From Chromobotia macracanthus (taxonomy: Eukaryota > Chordata > Actinopteri > Cypriniformes > Botiidae): a DNA stretch of 64,000 bases. The position numbers were made by a program, and so were the translations under genes. Below are positions 24,841 to 36,300 of the stretch, piece after piece. The first letter of the stretch is position 1. Each line of letters begins with the position of its first letter. The notes below the pieces were generated by a model. It was not told where the DNA came from. It did not search any database and saw only the letters and a program-made list of their open reading frames with translations. The stretch is taken from assembly GCA_036877525.1 (NCBI GenBank), contig JAZGTH010000089.1, positions 620,001-684,000 of the forward strand. The letters run 5' to 3'.

Positions 24841-25288
24841 TAATATAAAACGACATTTCCAGCTGGAAATATTGCCTAGGGTTACTATTATGTATATTAT
24901 TCAATATTATGTGTATTAATGTATATTATGTATATTATTCTATTATTCAATAATGCATACAATAACACTGAGTCAACAAGATTACATTAGCATTTGGGGG
25001 GAAAAAACAAAAAAAAGGAAGAAGATTGACAGGGTAGAGGTTACAAGCAGGTAAATTATTGATATTTTTAAGCTAAATAATAAAATGTGCTTAACTTAAA
25101 ATGCTTAGCTTTACTCTCAGCCATAATGATTTGCCCAGAAACAAACAACAGATTTATAAGACCAAAGATCTGCAGAGATTTCACTATATTCTTGTTGGTA
25201 CATCAAGTGGATCATTTTCAGGGGTGGACATTTTCCTGAAAAACTTTCTTTTCTGCTATACTATATTTCTTTTCGGTGATATGTGTCT

Positions 25289-25420
25289 GAATTTCACCAA
25301 GGCTGATCGATGTGTTCGTTTCACCAGTGTTGGTAAGAGACTTTCCGTAATGCATATCAATGAATTTCACAGATTGATCATTATATTCATTTCACTAGTG
25401 TTTGTAAGAAGCATTTCTTT
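25289..25420 (+). repeat. Imperfect direct repeat, period about 73 bp
   Basis: GAATTTCAC...GATCGATGTGTTCGTTTCACCAGTGTTGGTAAGA at 25289 recurs with changes at 25362 (GATTGATCATTATATTCATTTCACTAGTGTTTGTAAGA). The 110-codon open frame across it has no recognisable family. Confidence 0.7.
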
Positions 25421-25639
25421 AATAAAGGCCTAAGCAACCCCTCATTCTGTTTCTTTGTTTATACCATCTGCACTGGAATTGGCTGGATTAATTCTATATG
25501 GTCATTGTCTTGCACACAATACACAAAGTTCATGATGAACTGACACACAAAGGTGGATTAAGTCGGATTAATTCTTTAAGGAAACAAGTGCACATAAAAA
25601 TGTTTGGTGTTTGGGAAACTACACATGAATGACAACAAT

Positions 25640-25775
25640 GTTGATGATTGACACACAAAGGTTACTTAAGGAAGAGAACATTTCAAAATGAAACTTTCCA
25701 CCCTGAAGGCAGGTAGTATAAAAGACAGAGTTCTGTTAGGATTGTTATTGTGAGGGTTTCAAGAGAGCTTAACAG
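25640..25775 (+). promoter_or_regulatory. pkhd1l1: pkhd1l1 copy A promoter and untranslated exon
   Basis: TATAAAAG (25717-25724) is followed about 30 bp later by a putative start and a short exon ending AACAG|GTACGTGG at 25775. That donor would join the acceptor at 27291 in front of the start codon. The motif GATTGACACACAAAGGTTA is at 25646-25664. The whole block is conserved at 61941-62061 upstream of the second copy, including GGCAGGTA, TATAAAAG and GAGTTCTGTTAGGATTGTTA. Conservation of both TATA box and donor between copies is the main support. Confidence 0.75.
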
Positions 25776-26586
25776 GTACGTGGATCTGAATGACGATTCA
25801 TGCAAACTTAAAAAAAAAATGACACACGGGTTGTAATTGTAACATTTAATTGTTTTTTTTAGATCTGTGCCTTTTCAAAATATTCAAGTTAAGTTTACTT
25901 ACTAAGCAGTTTGATTCGGCTGTTGCAAAGACACAATTCAATGTTCATGACTTATTGATTGTTAATGTTAGTCAGCGATTAATGTTGCGTTCTGGAGTCG
26001 AAATGAGTAGTTCATTTAACATAAACTAACAAAGTTCTTGAAAACTCAAAATAATCAGTACAAAATGCCATCAGGGATATTTAAAACCCTCGCACCTGAA
26101 TGCATTGAAAACATTACAACAGGTGTTAATAAAAGGTCATAGAAGTTTTAGTTCTTTTTAGTATTGTTTGTTGTAAATAATAGTTTTCTGTGATTTCACT
26201 GTTCAGGTGATTAGTTATTGGTTTGGTACACAGATTGTGTTCAGCAGTTGTTTTGCTCTAAATAATAAAAATGCAAAAATGTAGTTTTGTGAAGAATCAA
26301 GATTATTTAATGATTAAGTCAGTCATGATTTTTCATTCTGTATTCTGTATTATATTAGAAACATGTTTATTTAATCAGTAATAACTGAGTACTGTTAACT
26401 CTTTTAGTAGTTAGTAAGTTCTGTGTTAATACAACGTACCTGTTTAGTTTCACTGTGTGTAAACGCTGTAACTTAGACTTAAGACTTAAACTTAGACTTA
26501 AATTTGAAAGCATGTGAAATTTTATGAAATAAATAATAATAAAATGAGTTCAAAGCACTCAAAAAGTATATTGAGTAAAGGCAGGC

Positions 26587-26589
<3 letters not shown>

Positions 26590-26672
<83 letters not shown>
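26590..26672. repeat. (TA)n microsatellite
   Basis: A TA run of about 41 units lies in the first pkhd1l1 intron, with further TATA-rich sequence following to about 26830. Confidence 0.98.
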
Positions 26673-26675
<3 letters not shown>

Positions 26676-26915
26676 CAGCGGATGTCTTCTGTAATATAAT
26701 CCCTTCCAATAATTTAATACAAAAATATGTAGGTATATATCGATAAATCTATATATTATATAGATTTTATAGTATATCTATACTATAGATATACTACTCT
26801 ATCTATATAGTATTTGTATTTATGTAATGTCTATAGTTAGTTACATTTTGTAATATATTTCATTAATAATATTATTAAACCGTGTGACTTTATAATAATA
26901 ATACAAATACTGCTA

Positions 26916-27210
26916 TAACACTTTATAATAAGGTTTCATTTGTTAACATTAGTTAATGCATTAGCTAACATGAACTAACAATATACTATACAATAAACAA
27001 TGTAATATTATACATTTATATTAATAATATTATTTAACGCAAATACATGCGTTATAAGTTCATTGTTCGTAAACTCTTTGATTTTAAAAATCGATTAGTT
27101 AATGTCGAAGTTCAAGTTAAGATAAATGAATGCTGTATAACTACTGGTTGGTGATTGATTCATGTTAACTAAGTAGTGAACAAATGTTAACCCTGTTGTA
27201 CAGTGTTACC
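26916..27210. mobile_element. MITE-like element
   Basis: The left end ATAACACTTTATAATAAGG and the right end CAGTGTTACC form a short terminal inverted repeat. The interior TTTGTTAACATTAGTTAATGC resembles a repeat very common in cyprinid genomes. It lies 80 bp upstream of the first coding exon's acceptor. Confidence 0.6.
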
Positions 27211-27291
27211 AAATGCTTTTTCCTCTGAAGTTACACTACAGATTTCTAACACAACTGAAGTCTTGAATCTCTGTGTTTATGGTTGATGCAG

Positions 27292-30200
27292 AAGTGATCA
27301 CTGATCACTTGATCACTGGTGATCACCGGCACCGCTTTGAGGGTTGCGCGCTGCGAGTCTAGCGGGAGATGGAGCGTGTGCGACGGCAGGCGCATCTGCC
27401 GCTTGCCGCGGTTTGGATGTTACTGTGGAGCTGCGCGGGTGAGCGCTCACTTCATCATATTTAATCTATCATGCCACCTCAGATTTCTTCCTCTGTTTAT
27501 TTATCATTATACGAACGAGACAGACATTAAATAGATCCACATTCAACGCTTTTAACTTGTTTCCTATCACACAGAGGCGCAGCGGGTGGACAGGGTGACC
27601 CCTTACGTCGGCAGCACCAACGGAGGAACCAGGGTGACCATAGAGGGCGACGGTATAAAACCCAAATCTAAATGAATGTTTTTAAGAGGTTTAGATAGTT
27701 TCAGCACTGAATGAAGGTCATTGCATCTTTCATTAGTTACATTTGTCGCAGGTTTTGTTCGAGGCAGCGGGTTCAGTTTGGACGCAGATGATCCAGAGGT
27801 GGGCTGCAGTGTGACGCTGGTGTCGCGGACTCGATCCGTCCCCTGCGACGTCGACCGAGTCTCCACCACCTCCACACACATCGTGTGCTATACAAGGCGA
27901 GAAATAAAAATGCATTCAACATATATGTTTTGCACAATTGCGTTAATAAATATATAGCAGAAATAAATATATGGCATTGTTTTTATTTTCTCTCAACGCA
28001 CTACATAGCTTGAAAACATCATCACACTTTATTCACATATGTATTTATATGTTTGCAATTATTCTTGATAAATGAGGGTGTATGCGATATGTAGTTGTTT
28101 TAGTTAATAACTAGTTTTTGTCTAAAAGTAAGTTTGTGAAGTGCTTCCACTTCATTGTTCAACTTTATTGACAAAATAAAAAGTCATGCAGCAACGTTAC
28201 AAACTGGCACAGTTTTGCTGATGATAGTGACAAACAGATGTTAAGGTAAGTAGCTACTGTGGTGGTGCTTGTTCTTATAATGTGGAAGAAAGTCATTGAT
28301 TAATGTTATTATTCTAAACAGTCATAACCTTATAATATTATGTATTATTTATACTGTAAATAGTACTGTTGTTCATCTATTTCATTTCATTAAAGGGCAA
28401 GTTTAGTACAAGAGTAAAACTTTCTGTAACACCATAATGTCACTCATGTTTCTCAAACAAATTCTTGCACTGTCTTCAGAGCTCTGCCAGAAGATGACTA
28501 TAACATACAAGTCAGTGTGGATGGTGTGAGGATTCCTGCAAGTCAGATGTGTACTCAATATTACTGGTGGTATTACTGGTATTGTAGCTTCCATGTAAGT
28601 GACAAAGACGGGTAAAATATTCACTACAACACTCTTATCCTCTCCAAATATTACAACAGAAATACATGCTGTGCTTTTACAGAGTAGATCGTATTATACA
28701 CCCACCATTCAGAGCATAAGCCCAACATCAGGTCTTCCAGGTGGGATTCTTGTTTTAGTTTAAGTTTTATGTTTTATTGGGCCTTTGTAGTTGAAAATGA
28801 AGTTACTTTTAACTGTCTGTAATGTCAATGAACAGGGACTGTGGTGACAATGCAAGGAAGAATTATTACTGATTTGTACGGAAGCAATACAGACAAAAGT
28901 TCAAATGGCCGGAATACAAGATTTGTGAGGTCTGGAAATATCTAAAAAATATGAACTATATGTTATTACAAATGTACTGAAATATGTTTCATCCTTACTT
29001 TAGATGTATCTGATTACTGTTTTTAAATTGTTTCTTTAAATAGGGCATACATGGGAGGCATGCCTTGTGAACTACTGAAACCCAATTCAGATAAAAAGTA
29101 AGTGAATGAATGTAGCAATGAAAAAATAATGTAGCAATGTACAATACAGTACAGTAAATGCTAAAGGTTAACTGTATAAATTGCCTTTGTTTTCTTAGGT
29201 ACGGCCTAAAATTGGACTATGCATGGAGCGAATGGGGATACATGAGTTGCAAAATGACCGGCACTTATGTTGGTGAGGAATTTTTTATTTCTCAGATGAA
29301 TGGAATATTTTGTTTAATTTATATTTCAGATCAATAAACTGTTGCTATCTTGGTTTTCAGGTCATCACAACCTCAGTTACATTCTGGATGGTGAATACGG
29401 GAGGTCAGAGAAGTCTGATGTTACTTTACACCAGATTTACACTGAAGTTTCTGCATCTCATCCATGTTGTTAAAAGTCACTAACTAAACACATTGTGTTT
29501 TCCAGGAGTCTGCCAGACTTACAGCTTTACACTGTCTCAGCACTGAACAAGCTCTCCATGTTTCAGACATATGCAGGTGCAGAACATTTGTTCTTTAATC
29601 CTGCAAAGTGAGATATTTCTGAAACTCTCTGCTGTTGTTTAAGTGTGTCTCTCTTTCAGAGGTGACGGGAGTTTCTCCGTCTGAGGGCAGTCTGCTGGGC
29701 GGCACGTCACTGACTATTCAGGGACACTACTTTGATCAGACTGACCGGCCAGCTGCAGTTTTAGTAGGAGGTGAACCTCACGTTCTATCACTGGTGAATG
29801 TATATACAGGTCCACAGACCTGCAGAGTTGATTAACTGCTTTAGGTGTGATTCATTAGGATCAGACCTAAACAACGAGGGCTGTGGACCGTTGTAGACCT
29901 CTGATATATACTGTAAATTGTTGAAAATGAAGGATTGAAAAACTAGAATTCACAATCTAACTTAAACCTTAAAATAAAGTTCCAAAATGTTTACATTTTT
30001 TTAAAATGCAAAATAAATACACTTAAGATATAAAATAAAAAAGAAATATTTGAGATTCTGCGCTGGTAATCAAATAAGCAAAATATTATATTACATACAC
30101 TGATGTTAAACTCTGTACAAACTCTGTACAAACCAGATTTCCTGGTTTCCTTTAAACCACACAAGATGCTCTTTATAACTAGTTACATAGTGAATACATA

Positions 30201-30326
30201 TGAATATATATCATATATATTTTCATTATTATTTAGGTCAAGAGTGTCAGATTCAGAGCGTATCAGATGAGAAGATAATCTGTGTGACTCCTAGTTATGA
30301 AAGAACCAACATGACAATGTTTCCAG
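27292..30326 (+). other. pkhd1l1: pkhd1l1 exons 1-12: signal peptide, IPT/TIG 1-3
   Basis: Exon 1 probably starts at 27292 with coding from 27369 to 27438. The other exons are 27575-27652, 27752-27896, 28480-28594, 28683-28740, 28836-28929, 29044-29097, 29199-29272, 29361-29403, 29506-29576, 29660-29770 and 30237-30326, covering residues 1 to about 334. TIG signatures are VDRVTPYVGSTNGGTRVTIE, IQSISPTSGLPGTVVTMQG and VTGVSPSEGSLLGGTSLTIQ. The GGMPCELL motif typical of this protein is in exon 7. Exon 3 ends at ACAAG with a GC donor (GCGAGA); no GT alternative keeps frame. Confidence 0.88.
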
Positions 30327-33300
30327 GTGAGATCTGATCTCTGAACGATGATGTTACGTTTTTGTCAAATCTCGTTCCACAATCTAATGTCAAACTTCAC
30401 ACAGGAGAACATCTGATCAATGTGAAATCTGATCAGTCTGTCACTCTTCTAATGTCACATCATTATATAAGTTCATGTAACTGTACAAATTATAGAATTA
30501 TATCTAAATTAAGATCATAAGAAACATTACAATATACACAATATTTACTATATAAATGTGGTTATAGACAATATCATATATTATAGTACTATCCTTTGTA
30601 TAAAAATTCGATTTTTTAAATTATTATATTTTTAAAATACATGTTCCTATAAACAGTGTAAATATTGAAAATAAATAACATGCTTGATAAATACTGATTG
30701 TGTTAAATGTTTAATATAATGTGTTTGCAGGCAGCAGAGGTTTTAAACTGGAGATCTGGAATAACACTAATCCAAACAATCTAGAGGATGTTCTGGATTA
30801 TAATGCCAGCATGTCTGGCTATTCTGTACAGTGGGTGGATTCACTGTCCTATGTGTGGCCTTATGGAATGGATTATTTTGTAGCTCGATTTAATGGTTTC
30901 TTTGTTCCTATGGAGACAGACAACTACTATTTCCTTATTAAAGCAGACGAACGGTGCATGCTGTATTTCAGCAAAACAGGTCTTCCCCAGGACAAAGTAC
31001 GTCCAACACAATTAAATCAATAAATTATTCATCATTTGTAAGCAGTTATGTACATTACCATCACAACTTAGATATGCTTTTGATAGATTTGTAATCAAAA
31101 ACAATGTCATCGAATTCAATTTGATATAAATTTTCTTTTTTTTAGGTCAGGATTGTATATCAGCCGTACTATACCTACAGTTTCCTCAGGTCAGAGGTCA
31201 TGCGCTTAGAGAAGGGAAAACCGTAAGTAAAGATTTTGATGCATTTAGATCCCTGCAGAAAATCTGCTGAAACAAAATAACATGCAATCAAACACAAAAT
31301 AAAAAGGATAAAAACAGATATACGTGTTCTCTGGATAAGCTGCTGTCGTTTTCTACAATATAATATCATATGTAACAACCTCATCCTGGATTATAAAATA
31401 ATGCTATGCTGCTTTCACTGTGCTGCAGGTACTACATTGAGGTTCTAGTGCAGGAATATTCTTATGAAGCTTCAGTTGACGTGGCGTTTTTCAAAGAGAT
31501 CAGCCCTTTCATAGCCCAGCAGACAACAGAAGCCATTAATGAGAAACAGCAGATAAATGCCAACTATGATGTTTTTCTTGAGGAACAGGTAAGTGGGTGT
31601 ATAGCAGCAGCTTTATAGGTTATGTTCCAAAATGAAAGCTGATAATGTTTAGAATTTCAAATGTACCTGCCAATCTGTGAAGGAATCTGAGATATGAGAT
31701 TACTGTACCCATATGTGTGTTTGTTTTAAATCTCTGCTGTTTTAGGTGGTTAGTTTTGAGGGATGGGCTCCGGTAAGTGCCGTCCAAGAGGTGCAGACCT
31801 TAAGAATCAGCAGTGACTGCTTTTCTCAGAGCACCTGTGACAGCACATACTACTTCCTGTCATATGGAGCTCATAGAACAGGTGCATCACTGTACCGCAC
31901 ACTTCACATGACTGTAATCTAGTTTGTTTGATGTGTTGTTTACTGCTATTGTTTTGCATTTTACAGGACCCATTTCAGTCAGCGCATCAGCGTTGGATTT
32001 GCAGAATGCTCTGAATGATTTGTGGACCATTAAACCAGACACTGTTACAGTCACAAAACAGGAACTGAGCACAGAGTCACTTTACAATGTGACATTCAAC
32101 TCAAACAGAGGTGAACTAAACATGGATCACAATAAAAATGAATGATTGAACATCTCAGTTCCCATCTCAGAACTAATTCTTCTGAGAGTATATGCACCAA
32201 TGACACAATGAACTATTTGTTTTAATAGTATATGTAACAAATATTTGTTAATTTGTTTTTGGGATTGATTTGCCAACACTACTTTTCAAAATAGTCTCAA
32301 CTGGTTTCTAAAATCTGTCTGAATTTCAGGTGACTTTGAGGATCTTCAGTACTGGGGCATGGGGCCAGATGTTAACATCACAGTTACTGAAGTCGTCAAA
32401 GGGAAGGCCAGCCTGGAGAATTTCACACTGCTGTGGGGAGGAATTCCATCCCCCCCTCTGACTTATGATGCATCTGAGACTGAGGTTTATGTTTTGTATA
32501 TGTTCATATTTGCATTGTAATAAAATGCTGCTTTTTGACATGTCTATTTACACATTTTGTTTTGTGATTTAAAGGTGATGGTTGCGATAAATGAGATGGT
32601 CTCAGCTAAATGTCCATCACAGATTCCAACCAGTGAGAATGCAAATGTGAAATTTTTCACAGATTATGAGGATGGTAGAGCAGTAAGTACTGTTTACCTT
32701 GATTATTAAAACCAAACTACTGTCATTTACTGTATTCATGTTAAAGCAGCACAGACAATATTTGAAAGTTCTGTTATAATAAACAGCAATTATATCACCC
32801 AAAGCATCAAAGGAATATATACAGCTTTCTCTTTGTCAAACCAGTATTCAGGAAGCCTGGTCAGTGATTCTGAAGCCTTCTGTGGCCGTTGGTCTTTAAG
32901 GAACCCAAATATTGTAATCAGTGACTACAGCTCAATACCATTAGAGACATACAATACTGTAAGCATCACCAAACATCTTAGAACCTCCATCCTTTTTGTT
33001 AAACATAAAGAAAATGAAATTCTTTTAGATTTTTAAGAATAGAAATGGACATTTTGTTCAATAAAATGTGTGAAAATTGTATTTTTATTGTAGTTTTGCT
33101 TGGCCTATAAAGGCCGTCTGAAGAATGAACTTGTAGCGGCAGTCCATTACCAGATCGGTGAAAATCAACACGTGGGTGAAAATATGCGAATCTCTGTGCA
33201 GTTTGACTCAATGGATGAGTATGTTTAGTCCTCTAACATAAAGTAGTCTTTAGTCATTTGTTGATTTGTTATCTGTTATTTAAAAACACTAAAACCACAA

Positions 33301-36300
33301 TCATTTTTAAAATCATTTTTGTTGTGAGTTTAAAGTAACATCACTTCTGTGATTCTTAGGTGGCAATACACATGTATTGATCTCCTGGATTCCATTCAGC
33401 AAAACTATACATGCTTCAACTATCGTCTGTTTTGGCTGAGACTGGATGGAGAGAGTGCTAACTCTGTTTACTATATAGATACTGTTCACCTTGGACGGGC
33501 ATCGACTGCTTTGGACCCTAATGGTATTTACTGTAGAAATGCTTTTGGTTTTATTTTAAATGGTGGTGTATAAAATGACTGTCTGTAAACATGAATTTGT
33601 ATCAGATTATAATTCTGATTTACACACAGACTGGATAAAATCTGTTTCACTTTCTCATGTGTTTGTGCTCAGTTGTAATGCAGGGAAGGAGGCCACCTGC
33701 TCTTGGCAGCTCAGGTCCTTTCTTTAACTACATTTCTGTGCGCAAGCAAAAACTGGTTCACAAGTCAGTTATGGGATCACAGCACAGCCGTATTACTGTG
33801 GCTTTGGCATCCCGCTGTTTGAAATCGGCTTTCTGCAGGTGAGATAAAGACATGGTTGAGCCAAAAATTTAGTTCCAAATCCATATGACATTTCTCATGA
33901 AACTAAATTTCAAGTTTAAAAAACAAAACAAAAATACAAGTGGTCCATAGAGAACTGTATTCTAAAACTTACCATGCAATATAACATCTTGAGTTTTAAG
34001 TCATTATTCATTGATCATTGGATCCCCCCCTCAGTTCACAAATTTCACCTACACTACCCCTCTATCTCATGAGCCTCATGAACACTGAACAGTAAAGCCG
34101 AATGTCAGGATTGTCTGTGAATAATTTAAATGTCAGTCCAGTACATTATTTTCTTTTTTTTAGGTTTCATGGAAGAACTATATCTTTTAAACTCCATCTA
34201 TCTATCCATTCTCCAAACCAACCTGTCCTTCTCAGGGTCACAGGAGGCTGAGGCCTGTCCCAGCATCTTGGGCCATAGGCAGGGTACACCCTGAATAGCT
34301 GACCAGTCTATTAAAGAGCAAACACTCACAGACACGCGTACACACACACACACACACACACACACAGCTAAGGGCAGTTTTATCATACCCAGCCTGCATG
34401 TCTTTGGACTGTGGGGGAAACTGGAATACTTGGAGAAAACCTAGTAAAAAACCTACACTGAAACAGAAAAAACATGCACTCCACACAGAAAGGCCTCCTG
34501 GCTCTGCCTAGGCTCAAACCAGGAACCTTCTTGCTATCAGGCAACAGTGCTAACCATATTGGTAGTCCTGTGATAAAGGTCATGTTGAGATACTGGAAAC
34601 TTCCTCATAACTTTCACAAGTTTCATGTTAACAAAAAATGTACTTGTCATAAGATCTTTAATGTTATTGTTATTTCTCTGATAGTTAGCTGATCAGCAAC
34701 TGTGTTGCTCCTGGAATAATTTTCCTTAAAGGTCTTAAGGTTGGGTTTTGTGCTAATGTTTGGTTTAAGGTGGGGGCACACTGTACGATTTTGGTCACAA
34801 TTTGGCAGTCTGAGACAAATTTTAGCAATCCTAAAAAATTCCTATGATCCTAAGGTAAAATCTGTAGCCTTTGATCTCTAGTTTGACATGTTCAGACTGT
34901 CATACAGTCTGACAGTAATGACTGAAATTCCACATTGTGACGTGACTTAAATCTGCAATCATGTTCGTACAGTGTGACAAGCAACAATCATAAAGGACTA
35001 TTATAAACTGAAAGTATGTGCAAGGCTTTAAGTTTAGGACTGGGTTAGGGGCTTGTACGCCATTCCTATACACATATAATGTTTCTCTAGATTAAAGGGT
35101 ACATTTTGGTCAGGATTAGAACTTATTTTATTTATTGGACTGTTGTTTAAGGACAAAGATATGTTGACCCTTACTCAACCTGTTACTCAAACTGTCCCTT
35201 CCACATAAGCATTCCAACATACTGGTTGTGTTTGCCATGTACTGCATTCTGAATCTTTAATTTTTGATTTTTGTCCTATAGAAAATGCCAAACAGCACAG
35301 AGGACATGCTGATTCAAAGGCAGGGGAATGCCACAGTCACCATCACCCGCATTCACAAAGCCAGTCCCCCCCTCACTGGAACCTTTGACGTGTCAATCTT
35401 TGGTCGACGTGTTGAGGGTAAACAAACTAGCTACAAGTTTATTATCTAAATTACATTATGGGATTTCCTATAGTTGCACAACAGATTCTTGATGTTAGAT
35501 ACTGTTGTTCATGTTTTGATCCTAAAATTAAATAGCAGTAAACTGGACTGTCTTTCTCACATAATCCACAACCTTAAGTGGTATAACCATTTTTTTGTAT
35601 TTTTTGTGTGGTGTATACCTCAGGTCTGCCAGTAGACATCAGTGCTGTGGATCTGCAGTACGCCCTACAGGGGATTCCAGAGGTTGGCCAGTTGGAGGTG
35701 CAGAGATATGGAGATTGTAGGGGCTACAGATGGGACATCCAGTGGCTCACCATGCCTGGCAATCAACCACTGTTAGAGGCAAGAAACAATGAATTAGCAA
35801 CACGAAAGCAGAATGAGCACCATGAGATGTCAATCTGAAATACCTGTCAAAAAATGTATCTCTTTAATATCTCAACTGTGTCTGCAGTGACGGTTTCTGC
35901 ATCTTTTGCTTAAGGCTCCTGTTTCTCATATTTCTTTCCTGAGAATAAGTGAATAATAATTCTAGTAATCTCACATCTGTCACCTCCAGACTTCAGATCA
36001 AAACAGATCTTTTAAGTGTCTCTTTTTGTGCTCAGTTTTTAATCACAAGACAATCTAACTCATACTTTAGTATCACATAATTCAAGTAAGTCATGCTTTT
36101 CACATTCATTGTATAATCTTAAATTAATAAACTTCATATGTTAACCAGATTAATTCTTCTGCTGTGGTCGGAGTGAACCCCTCAGTGACATCACAAGAGA
36201 TCCAGCAGGGGGGGCTCCTCAAACAGAGAATTATGGGAGACTTTCTGCGCTTCCCAGCAGATAAACCACAGGTGCATTTCTTACACACTACAGATTTTGC

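Larger units (their letters stand above)
31746..36271 (+). other. pkhd1l1: pkhd1l1 exons 16-26: region between PA14 and second TIG block
   Basis: Exons are 31746-31881, 31967-32110, 32330-32484, 32575-32682, 32845-32958, 33094-33218, 33360-33523, 33673-33838, 35282-35417, 35624-35778 and 36149-36271, covering residues about 503-1010. Conserved fibrocystin-L pieces include ALNDLWTIKPDTV, WQYTCIDLLDSIQ, ASPPLTGTFDV and SAVDLQYALQGIPE. Exon 25 ends TTAGAG with a GC donor (GCAAGA). Exon 23 contains the apparent frameshift described separately. Confidence 0.85.

Noticed and set aside
25101..25433. 110-codon open frame upstream of pkhd1l1, considered as eny2
   Set aside because: The peptide bears no resemblance to ENY2 and spans an imperfect direct repeat; no Kozak or splice evidence.
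26479..26709. Open frames on both strands rich in Ile-Tyr
   Set aside because: They are translations of the TA microsatellite in the first pkhd1l1 intron.
25640..27291. Treating copy A's 5' end as two separate genes because of the long first intron
   Set aside because: The same promoter-exon-intron-signal exon order is present in copy B, which supports one transcript.
29771..29835. Read-through of exon 11 beyond 29770 (an open frame continues to 29835)
   Set aside because: The GTGAAC donor at 29771 joins exon 12 to give VLVGGQECQ, matching the family; read-through would lose frame with the next exon.
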